From NCBI GenBank assembly GCA_963931165.1, contig OZ006985.1, forward strand, positions 930,001-994,000: a stretch of 64,000 bases of DNA. The letters are read 5' to 3'. The translations under genes and the position numbers were made by a program. A model generated the notes under the pieces. The model ran no database searches. It was not told the DNA's origin and was given only the letters and a program-made list of their open reading frames with translations. The stretch is from Ornithoclostridium sp944380285. GTDB taxonomy: Bacteria > Bacillota > Clostridia > Christensenellales > UBA3700. Position 1 is the first letter of the stretch, and each line of letters opens with the position of its first letter. This document shows positions 35,521 through 43,545 of the stretch, in pieces.

Positions 35521-36551
35521 TATGGTTTCAGAGCGACCTTGATCACGCCGTCCTTGCGGCCTTCGAAAAGGGCATACGCTTCATCTGCGCGAGAGAGTGG
35601 AAAAGTGTGGGTGACAAGCGGCGACGTGTCCAATTTGCCCTCGGCGATCAGACGCAATATTTCGTCGCAGTCGCAGCCGTCGACGCCGCCCGTCTTGAAG
35701 GTGAGGTTCTTGCCGTACATGTCGGGCAGCGGCAGTGTTTGCGGCTTGCCGTACATCGCGACGATGACGACGACGGCGTTGGGGCGGGCGCACTTCCAAG
35801 CAAGTTCGAATGTGTCGTCGCCGCCGGCGACCTCAAGGACGCTGTCCGCGCCGCCGCGTTCGAGAGCCTTGCATGCCGCTTCAAATCCTTGGGGCGCGAA
35901 CACGCGTGCGTACGGGTAGTGTGCGCGTACAAATTCGCGCCGCGCCGCGTCCTTTTCGCAGACGAGAATTTGGGACGGAGAGCGCAGCTTTGCGCATTGC
36001 AATGCGCATATCCCCGTCGGTCCCGCACCTATTATCGCTATGGTCGAGCCGCGCTCGATCTCGGCGATCTTTGCCGCCCAATATCCTGTCGCGAGGATGT
36101 CGCCGACAAACAGCGCGTGCAGGTCGTCCACTCCGTCAGGGATGAGCGACAGCCCGTTGTCCGCCATCGGCACACGCGCATATCCCGCCTGAACGCCGTC
36201 TATACGGCAGCCGAGCGCCCATCCGCCGTCGGGAAGAGTGCAGTTGTTGACCCAGCCGTTGCGGCAGAAAAAGCAATCGCCGCAAAAGGTCTCGACGTTG
36301 ATCGCGACGCGGTCGCCGGGACGGACTTTGCGCACCGCGCTCCCGACCTCGCGGACAATGCCGACCGCTTCGTGCCCGACCGTTATGCCGGGGACGGCGC
36401 GCGGCACCTCGCCGTGTTTGATGTGAAGGTCGCTCGTGCATATCGACGAGAGCGTGATCTCGACGATCGCGTCCGTCGGTGCTTTGACGGATGGAAGAGG
36501 CTTTTCGACAAGGCGAAAATCACCGTGTGAGAAAAAAGTGTAAGCGAGCAT
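35520..36551 (-). CDS. zinc-dependent alcohol dehydrogenase (MDR family)
   Basis: A 343-residue medium-chain dehydrogenase. Catalytic zinc ligands Cys38 (SSICTSD) and His60-Glu61 (VGHEAVG), structural zinc Cys90, Cys93, Cys96, Cys104 (FCGDCFFCRNGWVNNC), and the NAD(P) Rossmann motif AIIGAGPTGICAL (about 170-182) are all present. DNA-level ribosome binding site AAGGAG. The substrate is not predictable: sorbitol, threonine, alcohol and formaldehyde dehydrogenases share this layout. It lies 68 bases downstream of typA, separated by a terminator, so is probably expressed separately. Confidence 0.9.
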   Translation of the reverse strand: MLAYTFFSHGDFRLVEKPLPSVKAPTDAIVEITLSSICTSDLHIKHGEVPRAVPGITVGHEAVGIVREVGSAVRKVRPGDRVAINVETFCGDCFFCRNGWVNNCTLPDGGWALGCRIDGVQAGYARVPMADNGLSLIPDGVDDLHALFVGDILATGYWAAKIAEIERGSTIAIIGAGPTGICALQCAKLRSPSQILVCEKDAARREFVRAHYPYARVFAPQGFEAACKALERGGADSVLEVAGGDDTFELAWKCARPNAVVVIVAMYGKPQTLPLPDMYGKNLTFKTGGVDGCDCDEILRLIAEGKLDTSPLVTHTFPLSRADEAYALFEGRKDGVIKVALKP

Positions 36552-36592
36552 ATTGTCTCCTTGCCGTGCGGCAAAATTGAGGATATGTATGC

Positions 36593-36614
36593 GGAAAACG
36601 CCCCTTTCGGGGCG
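36593..36614 (-). terminator. intrinsic terminator after typA
   Basis: On the minus strand CGCCCC-GAAA-GGGGCG (36614-36599) followed by TTTT. Confidence 0.75.
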
Positions 36615-36618
36615 ATCT

Positions 36619-38439
36619 TCAATCCTTTTTGAGCCTTGCCTGCATTTTGAGGCGCTGTTCCTTGTTGAGGATGGTCTTGCGCAGGCGGATGCTCTTGGGC
36701 GTGACCTCGACCAGCTCGTCGTCGGCGATGAATTCGAGGCATTGCTCGAGCGACAGCGTGCGCGGTGTCACCAATTTGAGCGCGTCTTCGCTGCCGGCGG
36801 CGCGGTTGTTGGTCAATTGCTTCTTTTTGCAGACGTTGACGACGAGGTCGTCTTCGCGCGAGTTTTCGCCGACGATCATACCGCCGTAGACCTGTACGCC
36901 CGGTCCGACGAACAGCGTTGCGCGCTCCTGCGCGTTGAACAGCCCGTATGCCGTCGTCACGCCGTCTTCGAACGCGACGACGGAGCCGCGGCTGCGCTCC
37001 TGGATGTCGCCCTTGTAGGGCTCATAGTCCTTGAACACGTTGGTCATCACGCCGAATCCGCGCGTGTCGGTCAGCATCTCGCCGCGATAGCCGATAAGGC
37101 AGCGCGCCGGGATGGAGAAGGTGAGGCGCGTGCCCCCTCTGTCGTCGGGGGTCATGTCTTCGAGCTCGCCCTTGCGCGCGCCGAGTTTGTTCATGACCAC
37201 GCCGACGTAGGCGTCGGGGACGTCGACGACGACGGTCTCGATCGGCTCGCACTTTACTCCGTCTATCTCCTTGAAAATGACGCGCGGACGCGACACTTGA
37301 AACTCGTAGCCCTCGCGGCGCATCGTCTCTATCAAAATGGACAGATGCAATTCGCCTCTGCCGAACACCTCGAACGCCTCGGTCGTGTCCGTCTCCTTGA
37401 CGCGCATGCTGACGTTGGTCATCACTTCGCGGAACAGCCTTGCGCGCAGATGGCGCGAGGTGACGAATTTGCCCTCTTTGCCGGCGAACGGGGAGTCGTT
37501 GACCATGAACGTCATCGACAGCGTCGGCTCGTCGATCGCGACAAAGGGGAGCGGGTCGGGCTTGTCGACGTCGCAGATCGTCTCGCCGATGTTGAGGTCT
37601 TGGATGCCGCTCAATGCGATTATATCGCCGACAGTGCCCCTGTCCGCCTCGACGCGGCGCAGCCCCTCGAATTGATAGAGTTTGACGACCTTTTCGTGCG
37701 TGATCGTACCGTCGGTGTGACACAGCGCCGCCAATTGACCGCTGCGTATCGAGCCGCGGACGATCTTGCCTATGCCTATCCTGCCGACGTAGTCGTCGTA
37801 GTCGACGTTGCAGATGATCGCCTGCAAACCGTCGGTGTCGTCGCCCTCGGGTGCGGGGATCTCGGAGACGATCGTGTCGAGCAGCGGGCGCATATCTTTG
37901 CCGACCGTGCCCGGTTCGAGCGTTGCCCAGCCCAACTTTGCGCTGGCGTAGACGACCTTGAAGTCGATCTGATCGTCGTTTGCGCCCAGCTCCAAAAACA
38001 GCTCGAGCACTTCGTCGATGATCTTTTCGTGATCGCAGCCGCGGTCGACCTTGTTGATGACGACCACGGGCTTTTTGTTGAGCCCGAGCGCTTTTTTGAG
38101 CACATAGCGGGTTTGAGGCATGCACCCCTCGACCGCGTCGACGAGCAGCAATACGCCGTCGACCATGGACAAAATGCGCTCCACCTCGCCGCCGAAATCG
38201 GCGTGCCCCGGAGTGTCGATGATGTTGATCTTGATGCCGTTGTAGTGCACGGCGGTGTTTTTGGCGAGAATGGTGATGCCGCGTTCGCGTTCGAGCGCGT
38301 TGCTGTCCATGACCCTGTCGGCGACCGCCTCGCCTTCGCGGAAGACGCCGTTCTGTTTGAGCAATTGGTCGACCAAGGTCGTCTTGCCGTGGTCGACGTG
38401 CGCTATGATCGCGATGTTGCGAATGTCCTCTCTTGTCAT
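36619..38439 (-). CDS. typA: translational GTPase TypA/BipA
   Basis: A 606-residue ribosome-associated GTPase of the EF-G/LepA group that supports ribosome assembly and growth under stress. G motifs: AHVDHGKTTLVDQLL (G1, 13-27), RGITI (G2), DTPGHADFGGEVER (G3), NKVD (G4) and SAK-like YASAKLG (G5). The C-terminal family block RGGTRLTFSIPARCLIGYRGE is intact. It starts 21 bases after yfcE, so it may belong to the same minus-strand operon that begins at 40017. Confidence 0.97.
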   Translation of the reverse strand: MTREDIRNIAIIAHVDHGKTTLVDQLLKQNGVFREGEAVADRVMDSNALERERGITILAKNTAVHYNGIKINIIDTPGHADFGGEVERILSMVDGVLLLVDAVEGCMPQTRYVLKKALGLNKKPVVVINKVDRGCDHEKIIDEVLELFLELGANDDQIDFKVVYASAKLGWATLEPGTVGKDMRPLLDTIVSEIPAPEGDDTDGLQAIICNVDYDDYVGRIGIGKIVRGSIRSGQLAALCHTDGTITHEKVVKLYQFEGLRRVEADRGTVGDIIALSGIQDLNIGETICDVDKPDPLPFVAIDEPTLSMTFMVNDSPFAGKEGKFVTSRHLRARLFREVMTNVSMRVKETDTTEAFEVFGRGELHLSILIETMRREGYEFQVSRPRVIFKEIDGVKCEPIETVVVDVPDAYVGVVMNKLGARKGELEDMTPDDRGGTRLTFSIPARCLIGYRGEMLTDTRGFGVMTNVFKDYEPYKGDIQERSRGSVVAFEDGVTTAYGLFNAQERATLFVGPGVQVYGGMIVGENSREDDLVVNVCKKKQLTNNRAAGSEDALKLVTPRTLSLEQCLEFIADDELVEVTPKSIRLRKTILNKEQRLKMQARLKKD

Positions 38440-38460
38440 CTGTGATATATCCTCAAAATT

Positions 38461-38919
38461 TTATACGAATCTTGTCATCTGCCTGACCAGCAGTTTGCCG
38501 CCCGACGCGGTCGCAAAGCAATAGTTGCCGTGGCGGAACGTGCCGGGATTGATCAGCCTCACGCCGCCGATCGTGTCGTCCGCCTGCATGTGCGTGTGCC
38601 CGTAAAAGACGTAGCGCACGCCGTTTTCGCGCGCGTGATCGGCAAGGCGGTCGAGGCCGTGTCTCACGCCGAAAGTGTGACCGTGGGTGAGCAATATCTT
38701 TGTGCCGTCGGCGTCGTCGATCAATTGGTCTTTGCCGTAGACGGGGTCGTTGTTGCCGCCGACGTAGACCAGCTTGGAGCCGTATGCGTATTCGAGAGTG
38801 CGGATCTCGCCCCAGCCGTCGCCGAGATGGTATATCCTGTCGACCTCGTCGAGCAGATCGAAAAACTCCTTGTCGGACGGCAAAAAGCCGTGCGTGTCCG
38901 ACAGCACGACGATGTTCAT
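38461..38919 (-). CDS. yfcE: YfcE-family metallophosphoesterase
   Basis: A 152-residue calcineurin-like phosphodiesterase. Metal motifs in order: SDTHG (7-11), HLGDGWGE (about 32-39), GGNND (about 54-58), LTHGHTFG (about 76-83) and YGHTHMQ (about 107-113). It hydrolyses phosphodiesters in vitro; the true substrate is unknown. The ATG overlaps the rdgB stop by four bases, a common gene pair. Confidence 0.92.
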   Translation of the reverse strand: MNIVVLSDTHGFLPSDKEFFDLLDEVDRIYHLGDGWGEIRTLEYAYGSKLVYVGGNNDPVYGKDQLIDDADGTKILLTHGHTFGVRHGLDRLADHARENGVRYVFYGHTHMQADDTIGGVRLINPGTFRHGNYCFATASGGKLLVRQMTRFV

Positions 38920-39524
38920 GCGTGAAGTTTGCGTTTGAGCTCGGCGAGCGCGCGTGCGCGGTGGCTGACCGAGTTCTTTTCGTCCGCCGTCGCCTCGGCG
39001 AACGTCTTGTTCAGTTCGGTGCACAAGAACAGCGGATCGTAGCCGAAACCGCCGTTGCCGCGGTACTCGTCCAAGATCGTGCCGTCCACTCTGCCTTCGC
39101 CCGAGAGATACCTTCCGTCGGGGAAGAGCAGTACGACCGCGCTGACGAAATACGCCGTCCGATCGCGCGGCAATGTCTTTTCGCGCTCGTGAAGATTGTG
39201 CAGCAGCAGGCGGTTGTTGGCGTGATCGTCGCAGACCTCGCCGGCGTAGCGAGCGGAGTATACGCCCGGTTCGCCGTTCAGACAGGGGACGCAAAGCCCG
39301 CTGTCGTCGGCGACGACCGCGTACCCCGGCAAAAGATCGGCGATCGCTTTCGCCTTTATGTATGCGTTTTGCTCGAAAGTCGTGCCCGTCTCGTCGATGT
39401 CGACCTCGACGCCGACGTCTTTGAGCGACAGCACCTTGTCGAATTCGTCCGCGAGTATCGCCCTGATCTCGGCGAGCTTGTGCGCGTTGTGCGACGCAAG
39501 CACGCAAATGCGTTCATTGCTCAT
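38916..39524 (-). CDS. rdgB: non-canonical purine NTP pyrophosphatase (RdgB/HAM1)
   Basis: Removes ITP, dITP and XTP from the nucleotide pool, giving the monophosphate and pyrophosphate. It has 202 residues. Motifs: ASHNAHKLAEI (substrate loop), VADDSGLCV (catalytic Asp), GEPGVYSARYAG, and GFGYDPLF with SHRARAL near the end. Start ATG 39524 with AAGGAGG five bases upstream. It overlaps the end of the upstream membrane-protein gene by 11 bases. Confidence 0.95.
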   Translation of the reverse strand: MSNERICVLASHNAHKLAEIRAILADEFDKVLSLKDVGVEVDIDETGTTFEQNAYIKAKAIADLLPGYAVVADDSGLCVPCLNGEPGVYSARYAGEVCDDHANNRLLLHNLHEREKTLPRDRTAYFVSAVVLLFPDGRYLSGEGRVDGTILDEYRGNGGFGYDPLFLCTELNKTFAEATADEKNSVSHRARALAELKRKLHA

Positions 39525-40017
39525 TTTCGTCCTCCTTTTTGACGACCTCGATCTCCGCCTTGGGCGAGCGTTTGTGTACCGCCGCGGCAAAGTCGTCATA
39601 GTGTTTGGGCGCAATCACTACGCGCTCGAAGCGCGCCTGCAAGCCGCTCATCTCGTCCTTGAGATAGCCGCCCTTGTCGACGCGGTAGTAGACGAGGAGA
39701 ATCGTCTTTTGTTCGTCGTAGCGCACGAGCACGATGTCGTCCCACGGCATCACCGCAAAGAAGAAGCCGATGTTGCGCACGACGCCCTTTTTGGAGATCG
39801 AATAGCCCGACCCGAACAGCGTCGCCGCCATCACGACCGCGACCAGCGAAAGCACGCCGATCGAGACCCCGTCCAAAGCGGGATCGGGCGAGACCAATTC
39901 TCCGACGCCGGCAAGGCGCAGAGAGTTGACGACGATGCACGCCGATGATATAATGATAACCGCCGCGCCGAGGACGTAGAGCCACGGCTTCATGCGGTAG
40001 GCGTAACGCTTTTTCAT
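39514..40017 (-). CDS. small membrane protein, PH-like
   Basis: A 167-residue protein with two N-terminal membrane helices (about 12-34 and 52-70) and a C-terminal cytoplasmic half (SISKKGVVRNIGFFFAVMPWDDIVLVRY) with the look of a bacterial PH-like domain. No function known. It is first in the minus-strand operon with rdgB and yfcE. The promoter sits so close that the mRNA is predicted to begin at or one base before the ATG. Confidence 0.7.
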   Translation of the reverse strand: MKKRYAYRMKPWLYVLGAAVIIISSACIVVNSLRLAGVGELVSPDPALDGVSIGVLSLVAVVMAATLFGSGYSISKKGVVRNIGFFFAVMPWDDIVLVRYDEQKTILLVYYRVDKGGYLKDEMSGLQARFERVVIAPKHYDDFAAAVHKRSPKAEIEVVKKEDENEQ

Positions 40018-40024
40018 ATCGACT

Positions 40025-40053
40025 ATTATAAACGAAAAACGCGCCGATTACAA
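40025..40053 (-). promoter_or_regulatory. promoter predicting a leaderless mRNA for the operon at 40017
   Basis: On the minus strand TTGTAA (40053-40048) and TATAAT (40030-40025), spacer 17. Only seven bases separate the -10 box from the ATG at 40017. Confidence 0.65.
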
Positions 40054-40075
40054 CTAAATGCGGGGGTGCACGCGC

Positions 40076-41026
40076 ATGTTATTCCGAAAGATGACCGAGG
40101 CGGACAAGCCTTTGATCGACGGCTATCTTGCCCGGACGGACTATCCGGGCAGCGACTATTCCATGCTCTATTTGAGCGGCTGGGACTTCTTCAACTTCGA
40201 GGAAAGCATGCAGATCGCCGAGAGCGGCGACGCGCTCTATATTCGTTTCGTGCCCAATCTCGCAAAGGAAGACGAGGAGACGGACAGCAACGGTTTTGTC
40301 TATATGCCGCCGTTGACGGAGCGAGGCAATTTTGCCGCCGCGACGGACGCTTTGAGGCAATTTTGCCTTGACGGCGGAGGGGAGTTTTATGTCACGTCGT
40401 GCCGCCCCGAAGAGTTCGCCTTGCTCGATCCCGAGAAGTATGCGATCGACGAAAAGCGCGACTCGCGCGACTTTGCCGAATATCTCTACAAGCCGTCCGA
40501 TCTGATCGAACTGCCCGGCAAAAAATACCATGCAAAGCGCAACTTTATTAAGCGTTTTATCAACACATACTCCGAAAATTACGCATTCCGCACCTTTGAG
40601 GAAAAAGATCGCGGCGGAGTGTACGAACTGTTCGGCAATTGGAGCCGCACCAAGTCATTTGACGGCTATTTGGGCAGCGCCGAAAAACAGGAGCGTAAAC
40701 TGGTCGACAAGGCGCTCGACTATGCGGCAAAGTATGACGACTTCTTTGCCGACGTGCTCGAGGTCGACGGCAGGATCGTGGGCTTCGAGTTCGGCGAAAG
40801 GCTCGCTTCGAACAACGGGATCGTTCATATCGAAAAGGGCGACATCAACTACGACGGAGTCTATCCGATGCTCTGTCATGCGTTCGCAGCAAAACACTTC
40901 AAAGACGTCTCCTTCATCAATCGTCAAGAGGACATGGGGCTTGATGGGCTGCGCAAGTCCAAGCTGTCCTATCATCCCTGCGGCTTTGTCGAAAAGCGCA
41001 TCATAATCCTCAAAGACGACAAATAG
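40076..41026 (+). CDS. DUF2156-family GNAT-like protein
   Basis: A 316-residue protein related to the C-terminal domain of phosphatidylglycerol lysyltransferases (MprF): two GNAT-like folds, with the family block GKKYHAKRNFIKRFINTY (about 148-165), VDGRIVGFEFGER, and late FINRQEDMGLDGLRKSKLSYHPCGF. Soluble, no membrane domain, so lipid modification is not implied; it may transfer an aminoacyl group to an unknown acceptor. Start at 40076 is preferred for the G-rich GGGGGTG upstream; ATG 40058 is an alternative. Its last 17 bases overlap the extended end of the recombinase gene on the other strand. Confidence 0.82.
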   Translation: MLFRKMTEADKPLIDGYLARTDYPGSDYSMLYLSGWDFFNFEESMQIAESGDALYIRFVPNLAKEDEETDSNGFVYMPPLTERGNFAAATDALRQFCLDGGGEFYVTSCRPEEFALLDPEKYAIDEKRDSRDFAEYLYKPSDLIELPGKKYHAKRNFIKRFINTYSENYAFRTFEEKDRGGVYELFGNWSRTKSFDGYLGSAEKQERKLVDKALDYAAKYDDFFADVLEVDGRIVGFEFGERLASNNGIVHIEKGDINYDGVYPMLCHAFAAKHFKDVSFINRQEDMGLDGLRKSKLSYHPCGFVEKRIIILKDDK

Positions 41027-41608
41027 ATTTAAAGCGGCGGTAGAATGTCGTGCGTTTCATTCCCGCAAGATCGGCGGCTTCGCTTAAAGACAATTTGCGG
41101 TCTAGATATGCTTTAGCGATCTTGTTGAAATTTTCCGGAACTTTTACACTCGGTCTGCCGAAAACGACCCCTCTTTTTTTGCGGCGGCGATGCCTTCGCT
41201 CTGACGTCGGTGGATGTTTTCTCTTACTTTTTGGGCAACATAGGACAACAATTGCAACACAATGTCGCCGAGCAATCTGCCGGCGAGAGAGCCGACTTGC
41301 GATCGCGTGTCCAAAAGCGGCATGCCGAGCACAACGATGTCAGCGCCGATATGTTTGGTGATTTTAACCCATTCGGTGATGATCATGTCATAATTTCTGC
41401 CCAATCTGTCAATGTCCGTGATGACGAGCAGGTCGCCTTTGCGCAATGCGGCTATCATTTTGAGATAGCCGTCGCGGTCGAAGTTTTTGCCCGAGACCTT
41501 GTCTTTGAAGATATTGTTCGGTTCAACGCCGAAAGATGTGAGCGAGTCGAGCTGCCTGTCGAGATTTTGATCTGTTGAAGACACGCGTGCGTATCCGTAG
41601 ATTTTCAT
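41010..41608 (-). CDS. serine recombinase (resolvase/invertase family), needing a -1 frameshift
   Basis: The catalytic domain starts MKIYGYARVSSTDQN (nucleophile Ser10, with Arg8) and has DIDRLGRN and the long E-helix region. In frame it stops after 154 residues at 41144. A -1 shift at the A7 run (41174-41180 on the plus strand), codons GCA AAA AAA GAG, continues as RGVVFGRPSVKVPENF then LSLSEAADLAGMKRTTFYRR, a standard Hin/resolvase helix-turn-helix, ending at 41010; total 199 residues, normal for the family. A_AAA_AAA is a textbook -1 slippery heptamer, so this may be programmed frameshifting; a one-base deletion (pseudogene) or sequencing error at the homopolymer are the alternatives. Ribosome binding site AAAGGAGG. 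It sits next to promoter-bearing inverted repeats. Confidence 0.85.
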
Positions 41609-41690
41609 GGTAAAAGCCTCCTTTTCTATCATTTTAAAAGAAGGGAACGGAATTTTGTGGATCGAGCAGTGAACTTGTTTTGAAATTTTC

Positions 41691-41822
41691 CAAAATGTAC
41701 ACTTTTTGAACTGAAAACCCTTGACAATAAACATAACATAGGGTAAAATGCAATATGTATGATATTTATATATCATAACGAGAGAATATCAAATTTCGAC
41801 GCTTCAAAAAGTGTACATTTTG
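41691..41822. promoter_or_regulatory. predicted invertible promoter: 20-base inverted repeats around a promoter
   Basis: Left repeat CAAAATGTACACTTTTTGAA (41691-41710) is perfectly inverted at 41803-41822. The 92 bases between hold a strong plus-strand promoter (41721-41749) and a palindrome TATGATAT-TTAT-ATATCATA (41758-41777) at the expected transcription start. The element lies between the serine recombinase gene and the lipoprotein operon, pointing at the latter. Repeat length and segment size are in the range of known phase-variable promoter switches. In the flipped state the promoter would face the recombinase. Alternative: a fixed operator bound by the recombinase or a regulator. Confidence 0.7.
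41721..41749 (+). promoter_or_regulatory. promoter of the lipoprotein operon, inside the invertible segment
   Basis: TTGACA at 41721-41726 and TAAAAT at 41744-41749, spacer 17. Start predicted near 41756. Confidence 0.8.
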
Positions 41823-41844
41823 AGACGTTGAACGGGGAGTGGAT

Positions 41845-43536
41845 ATGAACGATTTGAAGAAGATAGTGGCGATCGCACTGCTTGTTTTGATGGTGAGCGC
41901 GGTATTTTTTGTTGCATGCGGAGAAGATATTCCTCCCGCCGATGAGGGAGAGGGGGAAGAAATCACCCCTCCGGCGGAGACAGAATATGCCATCCAATAT
42001 ACCGATGACAACGGCGTACACACCATCACGGTGAAGAGCGGCGCATTGTACAGCATCACCGATATTCCGCAAAGGACGGGATATACATTTCTAGGTCTGT
42101 ATGATGCCGAGGTGGGCGGCACGCAATATGTTAATGCGGCAGGCTCGGCGTTGGGACCTTTCAATGACAACAAAAATGTGGTACTCTTTCCGCACTTTGC
42201 GGCAAATCAATACACGTTGGCACTGGATTTTCAGGGGGCAGAGGTGATCGGCGAGCGCGAGGTTGCTGTGGAATACGGGGCAAGGTTGCCGGAATTGCCG
42301 AAAAATTTGACGCTCAAAGACAAAGAGTTTATGGGGTGGTATACCCAGCCAAATTGCAAGGGCGAGCAGATCGCAGACAAATACGGGATATTGCCCGGCA
42401 AAAGTATAGTCGATGAGGTGACGTTTGACCTTTCCGACGAAAGGGGCATCATCTACCTTTACGCCGGGTTCCGTGGGCAGTTGTATGATGTGACATTCTA
42501 CTTCGGCGAAAGCACTGAGCCCGAGACGGTACAGGTGGAGCACGGGACATTGATCACCGACGTTGTGCCCGAGACGCGCGTCAACGGCATGGGGGTCTAC
42601 AAGTGGTCTACGACGGAAAACGACACCGAGCTTGCCAATGCATTCGCCGGCAGGGTGACTTCCGACCTGGTACTGTACGCCGCGCAGTTTGCTCCGGTGA
42701 TAGACTTTGAGGTCAACGACGGCGAAGAGGTGGTGTCGCTGGTGTTGCCGGCAGGCAGTCCGCTTGCATTGCCCGATGCGACCAAAGAGGGATATAAGTT
42801 CGACGGTTGGTATTTGGCGGGAGGGGGCAAATACGAAGAGACCGTGATGCCCGAGGCGAGCGTGACGCTGTTTGCGAAATATATGACGGTCATGTCGTTT
42901 GATCCCAGAGGGGGCAGTGATATCGATGACATTGCCGCATACGCGGGCACCTCGGTCGATTTGCCCTTGCCGACAAGGGACGGTTACATATTCGCGGGTT
43001 GGTACGTCGGAGGAGACCTCTATGACAGCGGCACGATGCCGTCCGAGCCCGTTTCACTGTCCGCATATTGGTATAAGTCCCAAAGCAAGAAGATTTTGAT
43101 AGACAGCGATACCGGAAGTTCTCACTATGATGCAATAGATACTAAAGTGCCGCGATTCTATTATACGATCAATTTGTCGGAGCAACTCTCCGAGGTGGAT
43201 TGGAGCGTGCCAAGGACGATCACGATAGAGAGCGAGGCGTACATACGGCATTTGGGATATTCTTCGGGCTATTTATACGCTACCAAAGAGCATTTTTGGC
43301 TGTATTCGCGACAGATGGCGGAGGAGCAATATTTGCTCAATCATACGATAATCAATCACGGCAACAACGGCGTCGATACCGCAGGCAAGACCATGAAGTG
43401 GACGACGACGATTACGGTGCCGGAAGGGATGATATATATTGCGCTGTCGGCGGATAAAGACAGTGATAGAGCCGGTTGGCGGATGCAAAGTTACTATTGG
43501 ACGATCCGCTATCCCGACACATCGACGCTGTATTGA
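41845..43536 (+). CDS. surface lipoprotein with Listeria-Bacteroides (InlB B-type) repeats
   Basis: A 563-residue lipoprotein: signal peptide 1-24, lipobox FFVAC, Cys25, then an acidic Pro-rich linker. About five Flg_new/InlB B-repeat-like units follow, each with the G-Y-x-F-x-G-W-Y core: GYTFLGLYDAE, KEFMGWYTQPN, GVYKWSTTEND, GYKFDGWYLAGG and GYIFAGWYVGG. A distinct C-terminal beta domain of about 150 residues begins near SKKILIDSDTG. First gene after the invertible promoter; ATG 41845 with GGGGAG upstream. Such repeats mediate adhesion or surface display. It shares its N-terminal unit with the next gene (EYAIQYTDDNGVHT versus EYTIQYTDDYGPHT). Confidence 0.85.
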   Translation: MNDLKKIVAIALLVLMVSAVFFVACGEDIPPADEGEGEEITPPAETEYAIQYTDDNGVHTITVKSGALYSITDIPQRTGYTFLGLYDAEVGGTQYVNAAGSALGPFNDNKNVVLFPHFAANQYTLALDFQGAEVIGEREVAVEYGARLPELPKNLTLKDKEFMGWYTQPNCKGEQIADKYGILPGKSIVDEVTFDLSDERGIIYLYAGFRGQLYDVTFYFGESTEPETVQVEHGTLITDVVPETRVNGMGVYKWSTTENDTELANAFAGRVTSDLVLYAAQFAPVIDFEVNDGEEVVSLVLPAGSPLALPDATKEGYKFDGWYLAGGGKYEETVMPEASVTLFAKYMTVMSFDPRGGSDIDDIAAYAGTSVDLPLPTRDGYIFAGWYVGGDLYDSGTMPSEPVSLSAYWYKSQSKKILIDSDTGSSHYDAIDTKVPRFYYTINLSEQLSEVDWSVPRTITIESEAYIRHLGYSSGYLYATKEHFWLYSRQMAEEQYLLNHTIINHGNNGVDTAGKTMKWTTTITVPEGMIYIALSADKDSDRAGWRMQSYYWTIRYPDTSTLY

Positions 43537-43545
43537 GGAGGAGAA

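Noticed and set aside
41609..41776. N-terminal extension of the recombinase up to 41776
   Set aside because: The extension lacks recombinase similarity, crosses the inverted repeat, and the ATG at 41608 has an ideal ribosome binding site before MKIYGYARVSSTDQ.
41691..41822. Insertion-sequence end pair or MITE
   Set aside because: No target-site duplication is visible at the ends, no transposase lies between the repeats, and the inside is a functional promoter placed at the operon start. An old MITE supplying the promoter remains a weak alternative.
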